From assembly GCF_051020955.1 (NCBI RefSeq), contig NC_135013.1:36161302-36225301 (forward strand): a DNA stretch of 64,000 bases, in the 5' to 3' direction. How positions within the stretch are numbered: position 1 is the first letter of the stretch; each line of letters starts with the position of its first letter. A program made the position numbers and the translations under genes. The notes below the pieces were generated by a model, which was not told the DNA's origin, did no database searches, and saw only the letters and a program-made list of their open reading frames with translations. Below, in pieces: positions 46,476 through 60,476 of the stretch. Origin of the DNA: Megalopta genalis. Taxonomy: Eukaryota > Arthropoda > Insecta > Hymenoptera > Halictidae.

Positions 46476-46893
46476 CTCTTGCTCTTATTTTCTTAGAAGG
46501 AAGTCGTAAAGGGGTCAAGATGCTAGGAGATCTGCAGTGCAGATAACAATTAAAATCATTAGATGACGCCACTATGTATTTCCAAGAGCACTTACTCTGT
46601 CGGCAAATCTATTTAATAGTTTGAACGTTTTACTACTGTGTGCAATGGCGTTATTCGGGTGTCTGAACGACGCGCGAAAAATTCGAAGTATTGTATGGCA
46701 AAAATCCATATTTAATAAATGCGCGCTATTTCATAGACTGTAGTTTCGAACTTTAGCTAGCCGAAATTAAAACTAGAGGATCACACCTTATGGTAGAGCT
46801 GTTTACGTGGTCTAATCGAAAGAAGGTAAAACCAAATGATGGTAAGAGTTTAGTGGCGCATCGTTGCAATTCGTCTTATATTATATAGTAAAC

Positions 46894-46894
<1 letters not shown>

Positions 46895-46938
<44 letters not shown>
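46895..46938. repeat. (GT)n microsatellite
   Basis: 22 perfect GT units. Confidence 0.97.
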
Positions 46939-46940
<2 letters not shown>

Positions 46941-48772
46941 TACACATGGTTAAAGCGTACGTTCATGTTCTTTATAAAATGATTTATTTGACGCATCGAC
47001 TCGACGAAGTTACTTTTCACAGGTAGTATATGTAAATCAAGTATTTAACTTTATTTATAATCAATAGTTCTTATTACTAGCATTTTTTATCATACATTTT
47101 GACTAACAATCGCAATATAATGTTCCATGTTATAAGGTATACGAATAGTTTAAACAGAAACTACACGGCATTTCCACTCATCCGTCTTTTGTTGTTCTTA
47201 AAAATGTAACCGATATATAAAAGACAAAATAGTGTCTCCTTCAAAGTTAAAACAATTTTATCCCAACTGAATTTGACTTTATTCGTAACAAAATTTGAAC
47301 ACGAGACGTTATCCGTCACACCCGTTCTCCCAATGGATGCCCATTGACATGATTCAAGAACAGAAATTGTAGATTAACATTCAAATAACAGTTGATTTTT
47401 CTTCTTAGAATTCTAGTACTAACTGCGGCACCTACAGAGTAGTTAATAGTAAATTGACGCTACTTTTATAATAACATGACTAATGAGCTGGTTCCAATAA
47501 CTTTTTATCAACGATCATGAATGTAACAATGCATTCATCTGTCATTGTACCATGGCCCTGCTGCCACCAATAGTTTCTTTAGAAATGATATCTTTTATTA
47601 CCAACTGGAGAGAAAATATTTTAAAAACTCGATACACAATTCCTTTCAGATTCTTTCTGTGTCGAAGCAAAGTGGAAGAAAATGGAAGAAAACGGAAGAA
47701 AATGGAAGAAAACGAAAGAATATGGAACAAGGTTTTACGATGTAATGTAAGCGACGAGACACTAACAAATAATAAACTGCTCTTGTCGAATGCAATACAA
47801 ATACTCGTACTTTTCGCAAGCCTCCCATTGATTTAAAAGATATTTGTAAGCTATTTCCAATCGGTGAAAATTTGTCAAAGATATGTATCCATGTATTTGA
47901 GTCGAGGCCAACAAGTTCCTAGCTACGTTCGCAACTAGATCGATCGATGGCAACTAGAATGGGAAAATGACAGCGATGTCTAAATGGCACAAAACAGTGA
48001 TCTCAAATATGTGCTAATAAAATAGACTATCGAAAACGCGTACAAAAAAAGAAAAAAAGAAAACGATCGACTTACATTCTATGATAATAAACGTCTATTA
48101 ATTTGTTTTATAGAAATCGTTGTACCGTTTGATTCTTTTCGGTACCTCGCGTTTCGCTTTGAGTTTAGCAACATTTGTGTAGTACGTTCGAGCTGATACT
48201 AATGATTATTTCGTCGATTAGTAGAAGAGTAACGCGATGGGTAATACCGTTAGCCTTTGTTGTCACGAAGTACGATTAATTGAGCCTTCGAGAAATCAAG
48301 TCCGTCACACCATGCGAATTCATGGTAAATTCATTGAAATTTGTAAGCCAACTGAACCGTCGCGGTTCATAGAAATCGCTTGTTTTTTGCTGTTTCGAAT
48401 TATTTACACAAACGATAATTGGTATTCCAGCTTTTCTATGCAGTCGTAAATTATCAGTCAAAGAAATTCTGCGGCTGACGTAAAATCGAGAACCGCGAGC
48501 GATCAAATATTAAATGGTTCTCAGAAAACTTTGCTTAACATCGATGCACCATGGAAGGGATCATGTTTGGCAGCAGCATGTTATATGCTGTTATGCAGTA
48601 CACAGTGAACGTTACTCGGGCCGCGCACGATCAAGCAAACAATGCCATTTTATCCCACGTAATTTTGCATCCCGTGCTCGCGTTGCTCTTAAGAAGACTG
48701 GACGCGGGCAGAGAAAAACTAGGACTCTGAGAAAAAACTACTAAGTATCGTCGTAGGCGTGTTAAAACGAGC

Positions 48773-51700
48773 TCAACTCTCTGCAACTACCGGTTCTAAC
48801 GTAGCGTTGTTCTCCTCCAACTTCTTCGATTCAACTTGCTGCACCGCTTCAATCTTCTCCATTTTCTTGTTCTCCTTCTCCTCTTTCTTGTTCTCTTTGT
48901 CTTCCTTTTTGCCCTCTTTCTCGTTCTTCTTATTTTCTTTCTCTTCCTTCTTGTACTCTTTCTCGTTTTTCTTGTTCTCGTTCTGAATAGCTTTCGTCTC
49001 CCCGTCGGGGGTCTGTTCCTTCTGCCTTTTCTCAATCTCCGCTTTAAAATTTTCGATATCCTGCTGGCTGATTTGAACAAATAGGATGCCGTTGATCACG
49101 TTCAGCATATCGAGTACCGAGCCCATGCTGGGCGGCTGCACCTGAATCGGCGGTAAACTAACACCCGACTTTCCCGTATAAATTTCATTCATCTTTTTCT
49201 GCAAAACAACCGCCTGCTGCGTCAGGTGCCTCAAGCAGTCGCTGCTCTCTTTGGTTTTCTCGTGATCCTCGCCCAACTGTTGTTTGTATATGGCGTAAGT
49301 CTCTTTCTCGTTGTTCAGAGCAGCGCGGAAATCGCCCATGCACGACTGAGTTCTCGCGACCAAATGATACGACACAGCGACTTTCAGGGACCGTGGACCA
49401 TGGTACCGAAGATTCAATGCCAACGCGTGCTCCAAAAAGCGAAGCGACAGTTCGTATTCTCCGACAGCATGGAGTATCAACGAGATATTGCTCTAAACCA
49501 ACGATCAAAAATAACACGATGTAACGAAATAAAGCTTCGGAGGTCTCATTCGGTATTAGAAATTTTCTAAGCTTACTTACATCGAGCAGCGCTACTTCGG
49601 GATGATCTTCGCTGCAAACTAATAAGGCTAGGTAACGTGCTCTGTACAGTAACCTCAGCGAGACAGAAACTTGACCGTTCGCGAAAGAGTACAGTGCAAG
49701 ATGGATCTTTAAACAAAAAAATACATCGAAAAATGTGTTGAATATCAAGTTATGCTTGTACGATCGATATCGTTATTGACACAATCAAAGTAATCGAAAC
49801 AATCTAAAAAAAAAAAAAAAAGAAAACAAGCGTAGAATGGATTACTCTCTGTGCCATTGAGCATCGAGAATCCGACAAGGAGAACCAAATTCAAATTCCC
49901 GACTGCAACACTTACGTATTCGGTGATGGTGTACGGATGATCGATTCCATTAACTCTTTCCGACATTAGTACTGCTTTCTGTTGAGTAGCAAGAGCTTCT
50001 CCATGGTCACCCATTATGTAGTTCAGTCGAGCGAGCATTCTCAGACACTGTGCAATTTCTGGATGCATGGCTCCGTACACGTTATTTAGGAGATTCAGTG
50101 CCTCGCTGATCAATTCGTAACCATCTTTCAAGTATCCTTGTTGGATCTTGCTTTGACCAGTCGTATAAAAATTGTACGCGTCGCTAGCCTGGAAAAGAAT
50201 CGATTTAAATATCCATGTCATTGTTTTCTAATTAAAATCTATCGCTTACCCTAGGATTGATATGCTTCACAACAGGGAATATATTAAGTATATCTTCTTC
50301 GAAGAACGTGGCTCTGTTTTTGTTCTCAAAGTTATATTCGCGCAATAATATTTGTATACCAGTCTTTATGCAAAAGCCGCGAAGCAACGATATCTTCTGA
50401 AGGTGAAAATGATCTATCGTGGTGTCCAGCGATTCCGGGCACGGTGTTTCCCAGTCGTAGTAGCTTTTCAGATCGGCCTTAATTTGCTGCCAGAGAGATT
50501 TAGGCGTCAGGGAAGCCCATTCCACCTCGGACTGTTGGGGACCGTTGTTTCTACCTTTCCTTTTATTGCGCCGCTTTGCGGTCTTACTTTGAAGCTAGAA
50601 CCGGAAATTATATAAATTTTCACCTAGAAAATTATTTTCTTTGCCCGGGACTTTGCTTATCGCCTATGCAAGCGGATTAAACGAATAAATCCGACACGGT
50701 GTTTCGCGATTAATATCACAACGTACCTCTTCGAGATTTTGCTGCGGATGAATGATTTGTGCAGAGGACAATAAACAGTTCAAGAAGTGGCTAATCGAGG
50801 CCGAAAGACTCATTAATTCTGTACCCTGAAAGATAAACGAATAAACGATTTTGCAGCAGCGACTTCCGATTATCCGACTTCCGATTATTCGGTGGTATTG
50901 CACGTGCTGGTAAAACGTTCGAACTATCGAGCATCGTGATTGCGATCGACGGAGTAAGAGAGACTCGGTGATAGCAATAGCGTGGCGTTATTTTCGTTTT
51001 TTATCAATCTCCCGAACATTTCTGTGCGCGTGGAAATATTCTTTTATACCGGATAATCGGAACTCTACCGTATGTACATATTTTCAAACGGTATACCTGC
51101 ATGTAAAATGTAAAAATGTGTTTAGCAGAGCGCAAAAGCAGTTCCGAAACAGCAATACGGTTAAGATACTGCAGCTGTGGTACCGCAGCTAACATGGCAG
51201 CTAGTTTACCGAGGTAACGCACATTTATACCTCTGCCATGTAAAGCCTCCACCAGGGTATTCCCATCCATTGCTGCAGCCGTATGATCCAAACATTCTCG
51301 AATCTGAGGCAGGTATACAATTTTTTTTAAATAGATCCAATACTACAGTGCGGGAACGTGTAACCGAGATAAACGCGTTCGAAGGTATAGCTTACAAATG
51401 TAGGAATCTGTACAGTCAATAAAAAGTCAGCGGCGTCCTGCACCAACTGCTTCTGTTTCTTTAACCCAGGACCATTCGAATCCGGGTGTTTCACGCCCGG
51501 AGAAAATACGTCCGGATTAAATCTGACGTCGAACTCGGCTTCTCGCAAGCTACCAACCGTTGCCGCCGCTCTGCGTACTATTTCTTTCGTGCTTTCTTCC
51601 ACTACGAACGAATCGTTCGACATAGAAATGTAATCATTTTCAAAACGAGAGTTTGTACGCACAGGCCTCTATCGAGGCCTTCTCTTCTAAATATACGTAT

Positions 51701-53368
51701 CATGAAATTACTCACATTCTTGCTTCTCTCCTCCAGTAATGGAGTCGGTAATACTTTCCACAATTTTTTTGGCTTCGTCCGCTTCCATAAGCGATTGGGT
51801 CGAATCCTCTTTGTTGCTATCCACTGCAACGGCATTCGACTCCTCTTTCTTATCCTCCTGAAAACCAATGATAAATTTCAACGGTACATTCGTTGGGGTG
51901 CGATTTCAAAACACACAATACGGTACCTTAGCAACGGGTTCCTTCTCTTTTTGCACCCTTCTAGCAGATGTGAGTTGTTGAAGGTGAACGGCGGCATGTT
52001 TAATGAATTGAACGTATCTGGCCTCCACGAAAGAGTCGATTAATTCCTGACGAAGGCAAGCCAATCTATGCTTATGTTCAATTGGGAAACCCAGTGCTCT
52101 AGCTTCTTTGCTCAGCTCCACGCATTCCACTAAAATAAGAGATATAACAGAGATGATGGTAGAAAGCGATGACACACGTGTATCTTACTACTCTCTGTAT
52201 TGACCTACATTTCAAAAAATTAACATCGGGAGGGAACGTTCTCAATAAATCCAGTACGTAGTGTCGAGAATCGTTCCCGATGATACCCTTGCATTCTACG
52301 CTACTGCAAAGTTCGACTTCCTCTCCAGCGTCGTTGACAACTTTGTGGGGAAGAATTTTCAATTGATGACCGGCTTTGTTTAACTGGAAAATACGATGAT
52401 GCATAGAATAAGAGAATTAATATACTACGCGTAAAGAGGAATTTCATCTCGACTATCTTACCAACTCGAGGTACTTGGGATGAGTGAGAACCGTTTTTCC
52501 AAAATCTATAGAACCATAAACTACCGACTGCTCTTGTTCGCGTTCCAAAATTCCTGGGATGATAGATTGTGCGGTGACACGATACCCTCTGTGCAGCGAA
52601 ATAGAAGCGATTATCACCATGAAAATCAAGAAGACGAAGAAACTATAGAGAAATAATTCGTATTGACAAACCTATAGTCGATCACAACCGTGCCGAGTGT
52701 GTAAAGGCCGGGCAAATCAACTGCTGCGTACACCCTGACACCTTGTAAATCATTGCGAGGTGCAACAAAAGCGGCAGCATCACCGCCCAGCTCTTTATAA
52801 TGATCCCTTACGTCGAATCCAAGAGAGAAGAATATATTATTCCATATGAACATCTGCATTTTCGCCTCCTCTCCAGGATTTATCGCCATTACGTTACCAT
52901 CTATCACAGCTACCGCGCCGCGAGTCGCAGCGGCGACGAAATCACTGTGAACCTAAATCATTGGTCAATTACGGTTTTCTGAATGTGCTTACGCGATAAG
53001 ATCCTTGAGGATCTTGTATACACTCGACAGCAAAATTAAAGCTTTGGTAAGTTTTCGGTGAAAATATCGTAACGACTTAATTCTGCTCTGCTGCGAACGG
53101 TATGCTCGAAAAGAATTTTTGCAACTCCATAAGAGGGCGTTAAACTTTACATTTTTTTTTTCTTTTCGGTATCATGAACATGCCTTCGGATTTTTACAGT
53201 CGTGAGGATGCACGACATTAAAGATTAGGATACGGTATCATAAAGTAGAGACTCAAAGCTTTAATTTAAAGAAAATCATGATTTTATGATAGCTTTTAAT
53301 GGAGTAGCGCGCAGCTGTTCAAAGATCGATGATTATTCGGCCTATCGAGAGTATACACAAATATACAC

Positions 53369-53412
<44 letters not shown>

Positions 53413-56400
53413 GAAGATTATCATACTTTGAAAATAGCACGTTCTCTAAGCAACCTTTCGGGTAAGTTTTTGCGGGGTAACTCTCTCGTCGTCTGCAGCT
53501 CTTCGTTCCAGTCTCTAGTTTGTCCGGGGATGTGTTCTTCGTAGCCCAACTTGGAAGAGAAAGCTACGGAAGACAAATATTTTGAAAAATCAAGATATCA
53601 TGTGATTTGATATCAATGATATAGTATAGTTAAAACGAAACGTACTGTCCTCGGCGCGTATTGCATCGATTGTATGTTCTATTTGCGGCGCGCTCCATGC
53701 GTACAGCTGATAAGGCGTGGCAACTCTTTCAAACGGATGCCTTTGCGTTCTCCTTCTTTGCATGGAAGCAAAACCCCGTTTAAATGCCGGACTAAGTTGG
53801 TTCAGTAGTTCAATTAAGCTGTGACACAAATGGCTTGGGGTCGCTGGTTTTGGATTAAACATTTCTTTTGTCGACTGATTAACAAAGAATCCCCTTGCAC
53901 AGGCAGTCAGATAATACTGCTTGTCTTCTAGCGTTACCACATGTAAATATAACAAATCACCGTGAAGCTTTCTATGACCCGGTGGAGGGTTCCACCCGGA
54001 CGTTGTTAGAACCTGAAAGATATTATTGAAACAGTTGTATCGAAATGTCAGCGATCTGTCGAATAGATATATATTTCTTGGATACTCGTGCATACTTTCA
54101 AACACGGAGGACACTTTTGTTCTTTGGCTTGCGGTTGAAGGGGTAACAAAGGCCTGTCTTTACAACCGGGTATAATGTAATCTGGTGGAGTACAGTCAAC
54201 CGAGTCTGCCCTGCTCTTCTTTTTCTCAAGGATGTCACCGTTAGTAACGACATTCAGGAACGACAAGCTGCTACATTCGACGCCGTTATAAGCGTCTGCA
54301 GGGTCTACGGACTTCAATAAATCTCGAACATGTCGGACATGTATACGGGCTTCTCGCATCGTGTACGGCTCCTCCACTACTTTAATTATCGAACCTTCTT
54401 TCAACCCTTCGATGTTCTTCAACTCGGCGAAATTGTCCAATGTATTGCCGTCTAGTTGAAGAGAGAAACAGGTGCGATGGCAAGTATCCTCTCTGTCCAT
54501 GAGTAACTGATGGATTTCCTAAAGGATTAACAAACTATTTATTTCTATACCAACGTATAGCGAGTCGGAAGGGGTCGCTTAAAAAACTATTACCTGAACC
54601 AATTCCATGCTGGATACCTGAATGTCGAACGGTTCCGCACCAGGGCTGACAATTTTAACGGTAAATCCCATGTCTTGAATGAAAACAACTTCTTGCTCGT
54701 TCCCAGCATCTTTCTCTTTGTCGCCATCCGCTACTTTCTCACTTTTATCATTCTTCTTGTCTTTTTCACTTTCATTCTCCTTCTCCTTTTCCTTCTCTTT
54801 TGCTTTCTCGTTTCCTTCTTCTTTCGTCGCTTCTACTTCACCTTTTTCTACCACAGTTTTCGTAGTCATGCTCGTACTTCCAGGCTCTTCTATGTTCTGC
54901 TTCAAATCTACAAACAATTTGTGAATCGACGCTTTAGTTCTTGAATAGCTTTCACCTTGAACAGGAAACAAAATCATTATACTAACACGTATCGCAATGT
55001 CAATGGTAAAAATAAGTATATTAATAATGCCACTTAAATTGAACGTGTACTACCCAATTACATCATTTCGTATAATAACATTAAATGAATCGAGAAATTC
55101 GATTTAGAGAACGTTTCGCGAAAATATGTTTTATTTGAATTTTTGTCTTTTGCTGTATGTATAACATTTATTGAAATGAATCACGACAAAGTAGACGAAT
55201 GTCAATATTTTGTAATGGATGGGGTCTAATCATCTTTCCTAGGACTCGTCTATCATGACGAGGGATATAAATAAGTGATGTGAGATATGCTCCTGGAAAT
55301 GAGGGTGCATTTTCGAATAGATACGGTGGTGGGCATTCGTGGGGCTACCACTTGCATTCACCAATGCACTTATAAATAAACGGCAATGTAAATAGTCCGT
55401 ACTCAAATGCCGTACTATTTTTATCGATACCATGTTTGCGTTATACATCCATTTCAGGTGTTCGCAGGATTTTGTGAATAACATTATTAGTTACGATCGC
55501 GAGTGGACGGCCCATTATTATTTACTCATTCGTGATTCTTTGTCACTACGATCGAAAGGGGTTCCAAAATTACCGGCGGTCTATCTATATGATAACACTT
55601 TGATTTTTCTATATTCTCCATTTTTTACGTTGCAATACATCCATCAGCATACAATTATTTTCAATTAACGGCAACAACGTTTCTTCGTTTTTACGAAGTA
55701 ATATAGTAGAATTTGTAAATATTAGAATCAAGAAATGATATTTTGTTTTGTGGCCACCTGGTGGCGAATATGTACAAAGTTAAATGGATAAATACATTTC
55801 ATATACAGATTAAAACGATACGAATATATGTTTCGAAAAAAATACTTCATTTATTATCAATTTTCATTCAATTAGATTTCCGTACATTTTGGTACAATAT
55901 AATCGATTGTTCGTTATTCGGTATTTCGCTTGTTCGAATACTTATACATTGTTAAAATGTATGTAAAATGAAAATTTATATACTATTGCGTGAAACCGAT
56001 ATAGACATTGTATCGATATAGGCCAACAAGTATTTAATAGGGAATAGTAACTAATAGAGATCCTGGTTTAAACTGAAATACGAGAAGTTGTTCCTTTACA
56101 TTTAAATCTTGACACTGAAATTAAACGTATATTTTATCGAATAGTTCAATTTCATCGTTATAAAAAAAGAAAATTTCTTATCATAGGAAAGGATCCTCCG
56201 ATTGCGTCGGAACGATGCATATTTATGTTTGATGTTTCGTATTCGTATAATTTTATCTTTCGAACCTATCGCTTTATCGTGTCGTTATCGCATAACCGTT
56301 TCACCATTTCATTTCAAATCTGTTCTCCATTTTCGACGATCTTCTTATCGTGGGACGAGAGATAAGAAAAAGAAGTCGAGAAGGAAATTTGCCGATAAGA

Positions 56401-59400
56401 TCGCGTAGTAAAAAAGACAAATAAGAAAATTTTTGGACCGTATATACAAGTTAACGCTAATTTGTTTCGAATTACGAACTAGCAGGTATTAACAAGCTCA
56501 ACCAATTAAATATTATATTTCCATCACGTGGTGGTACACAGATAATTTCTATAGTCACAGCGGGCTCACCACCGTCCAATGCCGCATCCCTAAAGTCGTA
56601 ACCGCTAGTTAGCTCTATTAGCTCGCCGGCTGTGTTGGCTTGGTTAATGGAAAGTACCTACGGATAACTCTGAGATCTCTATTAATGCTTCTACTCCTAC
56701 TGTGGGGGTTAGAGATGGATTCTGTGTTATTGCAACTACACGTATCGTTGTAGGCGTTATACTCGTTCTATCACAGATAATACTCCGTATTGCAGGGGAC
56801 TTGGCCTAAATCGGGTGGTAGGAACTTATCGTCGTTTAGCAGGTTACGCATGCTGCTCGCTGTAACTACATCTCACCCCAACCACATCTACTCCTTCTTG
56901 TCCTCCTTTGCCTAGTTTCATGCTGCGCAACAAGTTACACTCCTCCAGAGTACAGGATCGACATACCGGCCCACGACCTATGATCTCTCCCCTCGGCAAG
57001 CAGGATACTAGCAAATTCATCGGTCGTTCGATACTTGGTTATCGGTGTCCCTACCATTGGCTATACGTTATGTCTCCGAAATGTCAATAGGTACGGGTGC
57101 GTCGAGCTCGGAAACAGACAGTAGCCTAATAGGTAGACGTATCTTTACCCTGCCCGTCGAACCTAACCGTGGGTGTCTAGCTCTCCACCGATGACCGAGT
57201 ACGGCGACTTTGGGCGAGGAGATATCGTCGCTTTAGGCAATTCTGCTTGCTACGCATCCATTTCTAGCTCTTCTCGGTTTTCAACGTCAAGCTTGGACAC
57301 AGTGTATCCATCGGTTTGCACTTTTAGTCAGCAATATACGCGCTAGACCCTCGACTAATCCTGTAGAGAATTTGGAAGCGTGGTTAACGTCCTAGTTGTC
57401 GAGGGAGACTAACTCCATGAGGTGCAGCGTGCAGCTTGTCTCGATCAGGATGATTGAACATCGACAATAGCGTTGATAGTGTGTTGCGTTGAGTACGATT
57501 CTTTTGATTATTTTGGTCGATCACACTCGTGAGACAATAAACAAATCTTGTCCAAGTGACAAATGCGAAAATCTTTTCATTTTTAGCGTCCCTACAATCA
57601 TAATAAACCTATAATGTACTAAGTATTTGATGTAATTTCATGAAGTTTTTATTTTAATTTTTATATTCACTTTTACATCTCGGTTTCATTCGGTGGTCAA
57701 CATAACCTACTGAAACGATGTCACAATGAAGGAACGTTGCAAAGAACATATTCGAGATAATTAACAATATAAAAGAAAGATCCTATCAATTGTTCTTTAT
57801 TCGAAAGCAATTGTGTAGGTACTGTCATGCTTGGATTGTATAAAAGTATATTTTTCTTTTTTCTTTTTTTTTACCAGTTGAATAAGGTTATGTACGGTAA
57901 GAGTAGCGCAATCTCGCAGATGACGCGCGAAATAATGCAATGCATTTGAATACATGTCGGGAAAATTTTGAAGTTTAAATCGAGGAACAAATATCTCTCT
58001 CTCGAATTCGATACCGGTGATTCAGTTCACAAATGTGATTCTGAACCTACTTTGAATATTATTCATAATATACTATACATACGACTATGTGCAAGATAGT
58101 TGATACATAAAGGAATAATTAAATCTGTAATCATACCGAACCTGCTAGATTTATTTGAGCGATACCAAACTAAAAAGATGCATGTCTGTTGAGGGAGACC
58201 ATCTTTTAAAAGTCTTCAGTATGTACATACATATTTAGGAATGTATAGTTATGCATTGTTCGTATTAAAGACGACTAGGATGATTTGATATACATCCATA
58301 CATACGTGCGGGAAATCGTAACTGCGTTTCAAAATCGCGTAAAATTGTAATACCAAAATCGAAAGCGCAAGGAAACACACACAACACACATTCGTTATGA
58401 ATAAAATTTGAATAAAGAAAATCGATAGTGAATTTCACTGCTCCGAAATTTACGCACGTGGGGTCATTAGCGTACGCGTGCACGTGTCTTCCTCAGACTC
58501 GGTGTTTTTTCAGGGTTAGAGAACACTAAAGATGAAGAAATTAAAGAAAAGGGACTCGAGTCGATCGACATTGACCGATAATGTTAACGTTTTTTGGAAT
58601 CATTGACTCCAAATTTTTAAATGAACGTGTTATCCCTCCGGCCGGCCGACCGTTAGACACCGGAAAACGAACCAAACGTCTGGCTTTTGGTTAGAAATCG
58701 AAATTCATGTTGTGACTATCGCAGCAGATTTAAAATAGCAGAAACTATTACGCGGAAAATAATTTTCCTAAATCTTATGAGATTCGGTTTACATTTTCAT
58801 CGTGATTCTTCAAATTCGAACATCTTATGTCGTTCGTGCGGGGTAGAAGGATAACACGAGTGAACACACATTTTACGTGTCGCGTCGAAATGAAATGATT
58901 ACCGACGATAACAAGAATAATCTATCGAACGACGAGAACAAAAACGAAGATCCGTAAACAAACCATAAAGAGAAGAAGAAAGCACGCTGCAGTCGGAATT
59001 TATATGGAAAGCGATAACAATGAAACGAACATTGGTATCGCCGTGTTTTAAAATCGAAAGATGAACGTACCAAGAGAAATTAGCATAGAAAAGGGCAGGT
59101 ACACGGTTTGATTCTTCTCCCGAATCAGGCGCTCCAAAGGAACAGATTCGTATGTAAGTAAAATTTGTAATTTGTGCCGATCTCGTGATCGTGATAACGA
59201 TTGAACGCGTCACGCGGAGCAAAGCGATGGTTAGAATATTGTAGGGAAAGATCGGGCATCGATTCTATGCGTCTTTAGACTTTAGAAGATGAAGTATGTC
59301 AACCGATGGACTCGTGCATTCTTGTGTAACCACTTGCAAAACGTGCGGCAACAATATTGCGAAATCAAGTCAGTTGTTAATAGTAGGTAGGTAATTGCGC

Positions 59401-59801
59401 GAGACTGTGAAAATTCGTCTGCTAGCACAGGCTCGCGTCTTCTGCTAGGTTCCCACCTCTGAAACTCGTGGTTCGCTTATGACCCCACGATACACACTAA
59501 GAGAGATTCGCGCAATTCGCGTGTTACATAACACACCGAAGGCCCGGCTTTTTGGCTGAGGCGGCATTGTTAAGGCACGCGTTAAAGTGAACGGAACACG
59601 GTAACCTGACGACACCCGAGTCATTACATAATATTAACAACGGCGACGTTTAACCTCGAAAAAGGAATCGAACCAAAGGGTGTAGGATTGAAAATTTACC
59701 GTGTACTAACCAGTAGCTGTTCGATCCTCGTCACCGTTCAGCAGTGAGATTTTGGTGCTCCCGTTTTCCGCGGAGGCCTCGATTTGTGCGCCCAGTGTCA
59801 T
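48773..59801 (-). CDS. clu: Clustered mitochondria protein (clueless)
   Basis: Seventeen coding exons: 59801-59711, 54955-54594, 54518-54096, 54012-53646, 53563-53427, 52952-52672, 52588-52462, 52383-52209, 52129-51927, 51857-51716, 51601-51396, 51303-51097, 50825-50727, 50594-50250, 50188-49916, 49706-49581 and 49492-48773. They total 4284 nt, or 1427 residues, close to Drosophila Clu. An acidic Lys/Glu-rich insert lies at about 55-120, then the ubiquitin-like CLU-N region (about 125-300). The CLU domain spans about 360-600, the eIF3-p135-like central region about 700-1000 and the TPR repeats about 1055-1270. The C-terminal tail of about 90 residues is nearly pure Lys/Glu/Asn. Clu is a cytoplasmic mRNA-binding, ribosome-associated protein needed for normal distribution and function of mitochondria. 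Intron 1 is 4.75 kb and contains a decayed coding remnant. Firm identification. Confidence 0.97.
53375..53411. repeat. Short (AT)n tracts in clu intron 5
   Basis: Two AT runs split by ATAC, between the clu exons 53563-53427 and 52952-52672. Confidence 0.85.
54956..59710 (-). other. clu intron 1 (4.75 kb)
   Basis: AT-rich on both sides of a compositionally distinct, less AT-rich insert at about 56475-57560. Outside the insert I see no exon or repeat of note. Confidence 0.55.
56475..57480 (-). pseudogene. Decayed coding remnant of unknown origin
   Basis: Read on the minus strand, this insert is a chain of open blocks in changing frames, broken by stops and small indels. The blocks are about 57391-57290, 57294-57166 (one internal stop), 57038-56847, 56847-56774, 56776-56647 and 56627-56475. 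Each has ordinary protein-like composition, unlike the surrounding AT-rich intron. I recognise no domain. It may derive from a retroelement, a captured viral gene or a retro-copied host gene. Opposite-strand features near the right edge (AATAAA at about 57537) may belong to the same insertion. The coding nature is inferred from the run of consecutive open blocks; the source is unknown. Confidence 0.45.
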
Positions 59802-60476
59802 CTTTCTTTGACGATTCTTCCCGAATTTTTACGCGACTATCAACTCACCCGGCACTGGCACGTTCTGTTCCGATCCTCGCAGTAACACGCACACACACTT
59901 TTCGGAAAGTCGCTCCGAACTGAAACGACGTTCGTCTCTTTTCGCGAGGCAGCACACCACGGCACACTAACACCGGAACACACTACCGAGCCGCTTTTCT
60001 CTACTGCACGTGCATTTCGAACGAAGTACAAAGTCTAGTGTGCACGATTGGTCTCTCGACTATATCGCTTATCAAATCGACTTCGCTGATTGGACTTCTC
60101 TGTCACGTGATCCACCCCTAATTTCCTTAACCTCCATTCTTATTCGCTGTTGCCGGTGTAACCGCACCGCGTGCTCTACATTCTGAACTTGAATCTTATC
60201 GAACTGTTCCGTTGATTGGCAGCAGTTGTTCAAAATGGTGGCACATACGGAACTAGAACGGAACGTTATTAAAGTCACTAGATAACGAACTTCTAACCTT
60301 ATGTGCTATTCATTTAAATAGGTAATAGTTCGGGATGCATAATTTGATATATGTAGCGCAGTAATTTTCAAATATTTATAAGAAAGATAATAATACTCTG
60401 GACGAATTAAAGAGATGTTTACGTTCGCTTAAACCAGACATTTTTCAGTTTCAGAGTCAGGTTAGAGCTTCTAAGA
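59802..60476. promoter_or_regulatory. Shared divergent promoter of clu and DENR
   Basis: The 675 bp between the two start codons hold both 5' UTRs and promoters. The clu-proximal part is GC-richer. I see no TATA box on either side, as is usual for housekeeping bidirectional promoters. Confidence 0.5.

Larger units (their letters stand above)
45834..48772. other. Convergent interval between METTL16 and clu
   Basis: Both genes end here. Contents: a short membrane-protein-like ORF (45960-46160), a copy of a dispersed repeat (about 46390-46475), a GT microsatellite (46895-46938) and a GGAAGAAAA-type imperfect array (about 47670-47728). I see no further gene. Confidence 0.5.

Noticed and set aside
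48796..49084. Antisense frames opposite the Lys/Glu-rich clu tail
   Set aside because: Leu/Phe-rich frames are the mirror of the Lys/Glu codon bias. The same applies opposite the fax tail (6848-7429) and clu exon 2 (54675-54944).
59840..60278. Open frames in the clu/DENR promoter
   Set aside because: They lie upstream of both start codons, lack good ATG context and show no domain; probably 5' UTR sequence.
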